Notes under the pieces: model-generated
Databases searched by the model: none
Seen by the model: only the letters and a program-made list of their open reading frames with translations
Told to the model about the DNA's origin: nothing
In this document: positions 24,113 to 25,293 of the stretch, one piece after another
Numbering within the stretch: the stretch's first letter is position 1
Layout of the letters: every line of letters starts with the position of its first letter
Made by a program: the position numbers and the translations under genes
Origin: Burkholderiales bacterium
GTDB lineage: Bacteria; Pseudomonadota; Gammaproteobacteria; Burkholderiales; Burkholderiaceae_D
Reading direction: 5' to 3'
Length of the DNA: 25,293 nucleotides
Assembly (NCBI GenBank): GCA_005800405.1
Contig: SYFN01000234.1
Span: 1 to 25,293, forward strand

Positions 24113-25293
24113 ATGGTACAGGAAATTACCAAAGTAAGCCTCCACGACATCGCTGCTCGGAAGCTCGCCGGCGACTTTGCTTGCGCAGCAGAAATGTTAT
24201 CCGAGGCGCTGAGGGACACGCCCGAGGATTTTCTTGATGCGTCCACTTGGAATTTACTGATTAATCAGCCAATTTCATTTGACCAAGCTCACGAGCATGA
24301 ATCTAATGTACTGTTTGTAACAGCTGTGATGCTGATGCTCTGCGAATTGGGTGATGAAGTGGATTCTACATTAGCGAAAGGTGTTATCGATGCCTTCCTT
24401 CAAGGCGCGCAGTTCCGTCTAACGGCTCACAGCGACGTAGATGTGAAAGAACTTATGGCTTTGCGAGCCCGCCTTTTTTTTCAAAGTAGTTTTGTGCTTC
24501 CAAATCATGACTACACTTTCTCGACACCGGTAGCGAACCAATGGCGACCGCGAGTGGGAATACTATTTCGTCATCTACATGCTGATCCGGAAACCGCCTC
24601 GCTCCTGCCATTTATATCGCAGGCAAAAAAAAATGGAATTGAATTAATTCTTTTTATAGCCGAGGGCAAACCTACAGATCCAACCAGCAATGGTATAGTT
24701 AATATTTGCGACAAAGTAGTCAGAATTTCTCAAAATCTTCCAACTGCAGTAAGCCAGTTACGCGACGCAGATCTTGACGTTCTTGTTTTCGCAAACGACA
24801 TTACAGCCAAGCTTTCACTTCGCGCATGTCTGTCTTTCCATAAAATTGCTCGTCGTTCGGTTTGTACAGTTTCTACCCTGGTTACTACCGCGTCCCCTTA
24901 TATTGACGAATATTTTGGCTGTGCTTTTCATGCAAATAGAGGCGCAGCGAAGGAATATTTTGAGCGCTTTGTGTCCCTACCAGGACCAGGATTTGCGTTT
25001 TGCTTTGATGATGAAAAATCACCATCCCAAGTCACAATTAACCGGGATCAGCTCGGCCTCGGTGAACGAACTGTACTATTCGTTTCTGGCGCTAATCACA
25101 CTAAATTGCATAATCACCTCCTGGATACCTGGGCTGAGATACTTCGCCGCACACAAGATTCAGTACTTTTTTTATATCCGTTTCCACCTCATTTCGGTTC
25201 CGCTAAGCAAGCCGTTGTAGAGCGAGTCCGCAGCCGATTTGAAAGACGTGGGATAGCTCTTTCCCGCTTGATTATACTGCCACAGCTACCCGG
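24113..25293 (+). CDS. GT41-like (O-GlcNAc transferase-like) protein, incomplete at window end
   Basis: The reading frame stays open from the ATG at 24113 to the end of the window (393 codons plus two bases), so the C-terminus is missing. The first 140 residues are helical and lack clear TPRs. From about 145 a strand-helix pattern begins (RPRVGILFRHLHADPETASL), then DADLDVLVFANDIT and RSVCTVSTLVTTASPYIDEY. The end shows LGLGERTVLFVSGANHTKLH, WAEILRRTQDSVLFLYPFPP and RLIILPQLP, which parallel the second GT-B half of O-GlcNAc transferase (GT41), where a similar FxxFNxxxKI...WxxILxxVPxSxLWL order is seen. It begins six bases after the oxidoreductase stop and is the tenth gene of the operon. It may glycosylate a protein, possibly flagellin; that is inference. 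Confidence 0.82.
   Translation, partial: MVQEITKVSLHDIAARKLAGDFACAAEMLSEALRDTPEDFLDASTWNLLINQPISFDQAHEHESNVLFVTAVMLMLCELGDEVDSTLAKGVIDAFLQGAQFRLTAHSDVDVKELMALRARLFFQSSFVLPNHDYTFSTPVANQWRPRVGILFRHLHADPETASLLPFISQAKKNGIELILFIAEGKPTDPTSNGIVNICDKVVRISQNLPTAVSQLRDADLDVLVFANDITAKLSLRACLSFHKIARRSVCTVSTLVTTASPYIDEYFGCAFHANRGAAKEYFERFVSLPGPGFAFCFDDEKSPSQVTINRDQLGLGERTVLFVSGANHTKLHNHLLDTWAEILRRTQDSVLFLYPFPPHFGSAKQAVVERVRSRFERRGIALSRLIILPQLP

Noticed and set aside
24774..25220. 148-aa plus-strand open frame near the window end
   Set aside because: It lies in another frame of the GT41-like gene, whose frame stays open from 24113 to the end and carries recognisable motifs.

Overview
The window looks like part of the flagellar/surface-glycan region of a motile Gram-negative proteobacterium, most likely a betaproteobacterium (an inference from protein style, not tested). 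Two flagellin genes, three near-perfect sigma-54 (-24/-12) promoters, a run of TPR-glycosyltransferase paralogues and a long nucleotide-sugar/glycosyltransferase operon lie together. This is the usual layout of a flagellin glycosylation island next to the filament genes.

Layout. 26-639: a Phd/YefM-type antitoxin and VapC-like PIN toxin pair. 672-737: three tandem 22-bp repeats. 806-2899 (minus): a 697-aa flagellin with an enlarged, repeat-built central region. 2900-3860: a gene-poor stretch with inverted repeats, a small orphan ORF and the C-terminal half of a GNAT acetyltransferase. 3872-5054 (minus): a tightly overlapping three-gene unit (small membrane protein, small Cys-containing protein, Sel1-repeat protein). 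5156-9112 (minus): a giant 1318-aa flagellin with its own sigma-54 promoter at 9188-9203. 9326-9787 (minus): a 153-aa TPR-like protein with a sigma-54 promoter at 9874-9889. 10049-10084: a perfect 16-bp-stem hairpin repeat. 10124-14992 (plus): three tandem, translationally coupled TPR plus GT-B-like paralogues. 15101-15116: a third sigma-54 promoter, followed from 15151 by a ten-gene plus-strand operon that runs off the window end.

How the genes may work together. The operon encodes two glycosyltransferases, a bifunctional acetyltransferase/3,4-ketoisomerase (WxcM/FdtD type), a DegT/DnrJ/EryC1 aminotransferase, a methyltransferase-like protein, a radical SAM enzyme, a class I methyltransferase, a TIM-barrel epimerase/isomerase, a Gfo/Idh/MocA oxidoreductase and an O-GlcNAc-transferase-like (GT41-like) protein. 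The ketoisomerase/acetyltransferase plus aminotransferase pair is the known route to a 3-acetamido-3,6-dideoxyhexose (Fuc3NAc or Qui3NAc type). The other enzymes suggest further tailoring of the sugar. The sigma-54 promoter in front of the operon, like those in front of the giant flagellin and the TPR protein, argues that the sugar is made in step with the filament. The TPR-glycosyltransferases are plausible flagellin-recognising transferases, by analogy with Caulobacter FlmG.

The most interesting candidate for an undescribed system is this coupling: a giant flagellin, three paralogous TPR-GT proteins and a sigma-54-controlled operon containing a radical SAM sugar-tailoring candidate. Promoter calls rest on exact motif matches read from the sequence; family calls rest on visible motifs; the glycosylation link is inference. 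No rRNA, tRNA, transposase or CRISPR array was seen.
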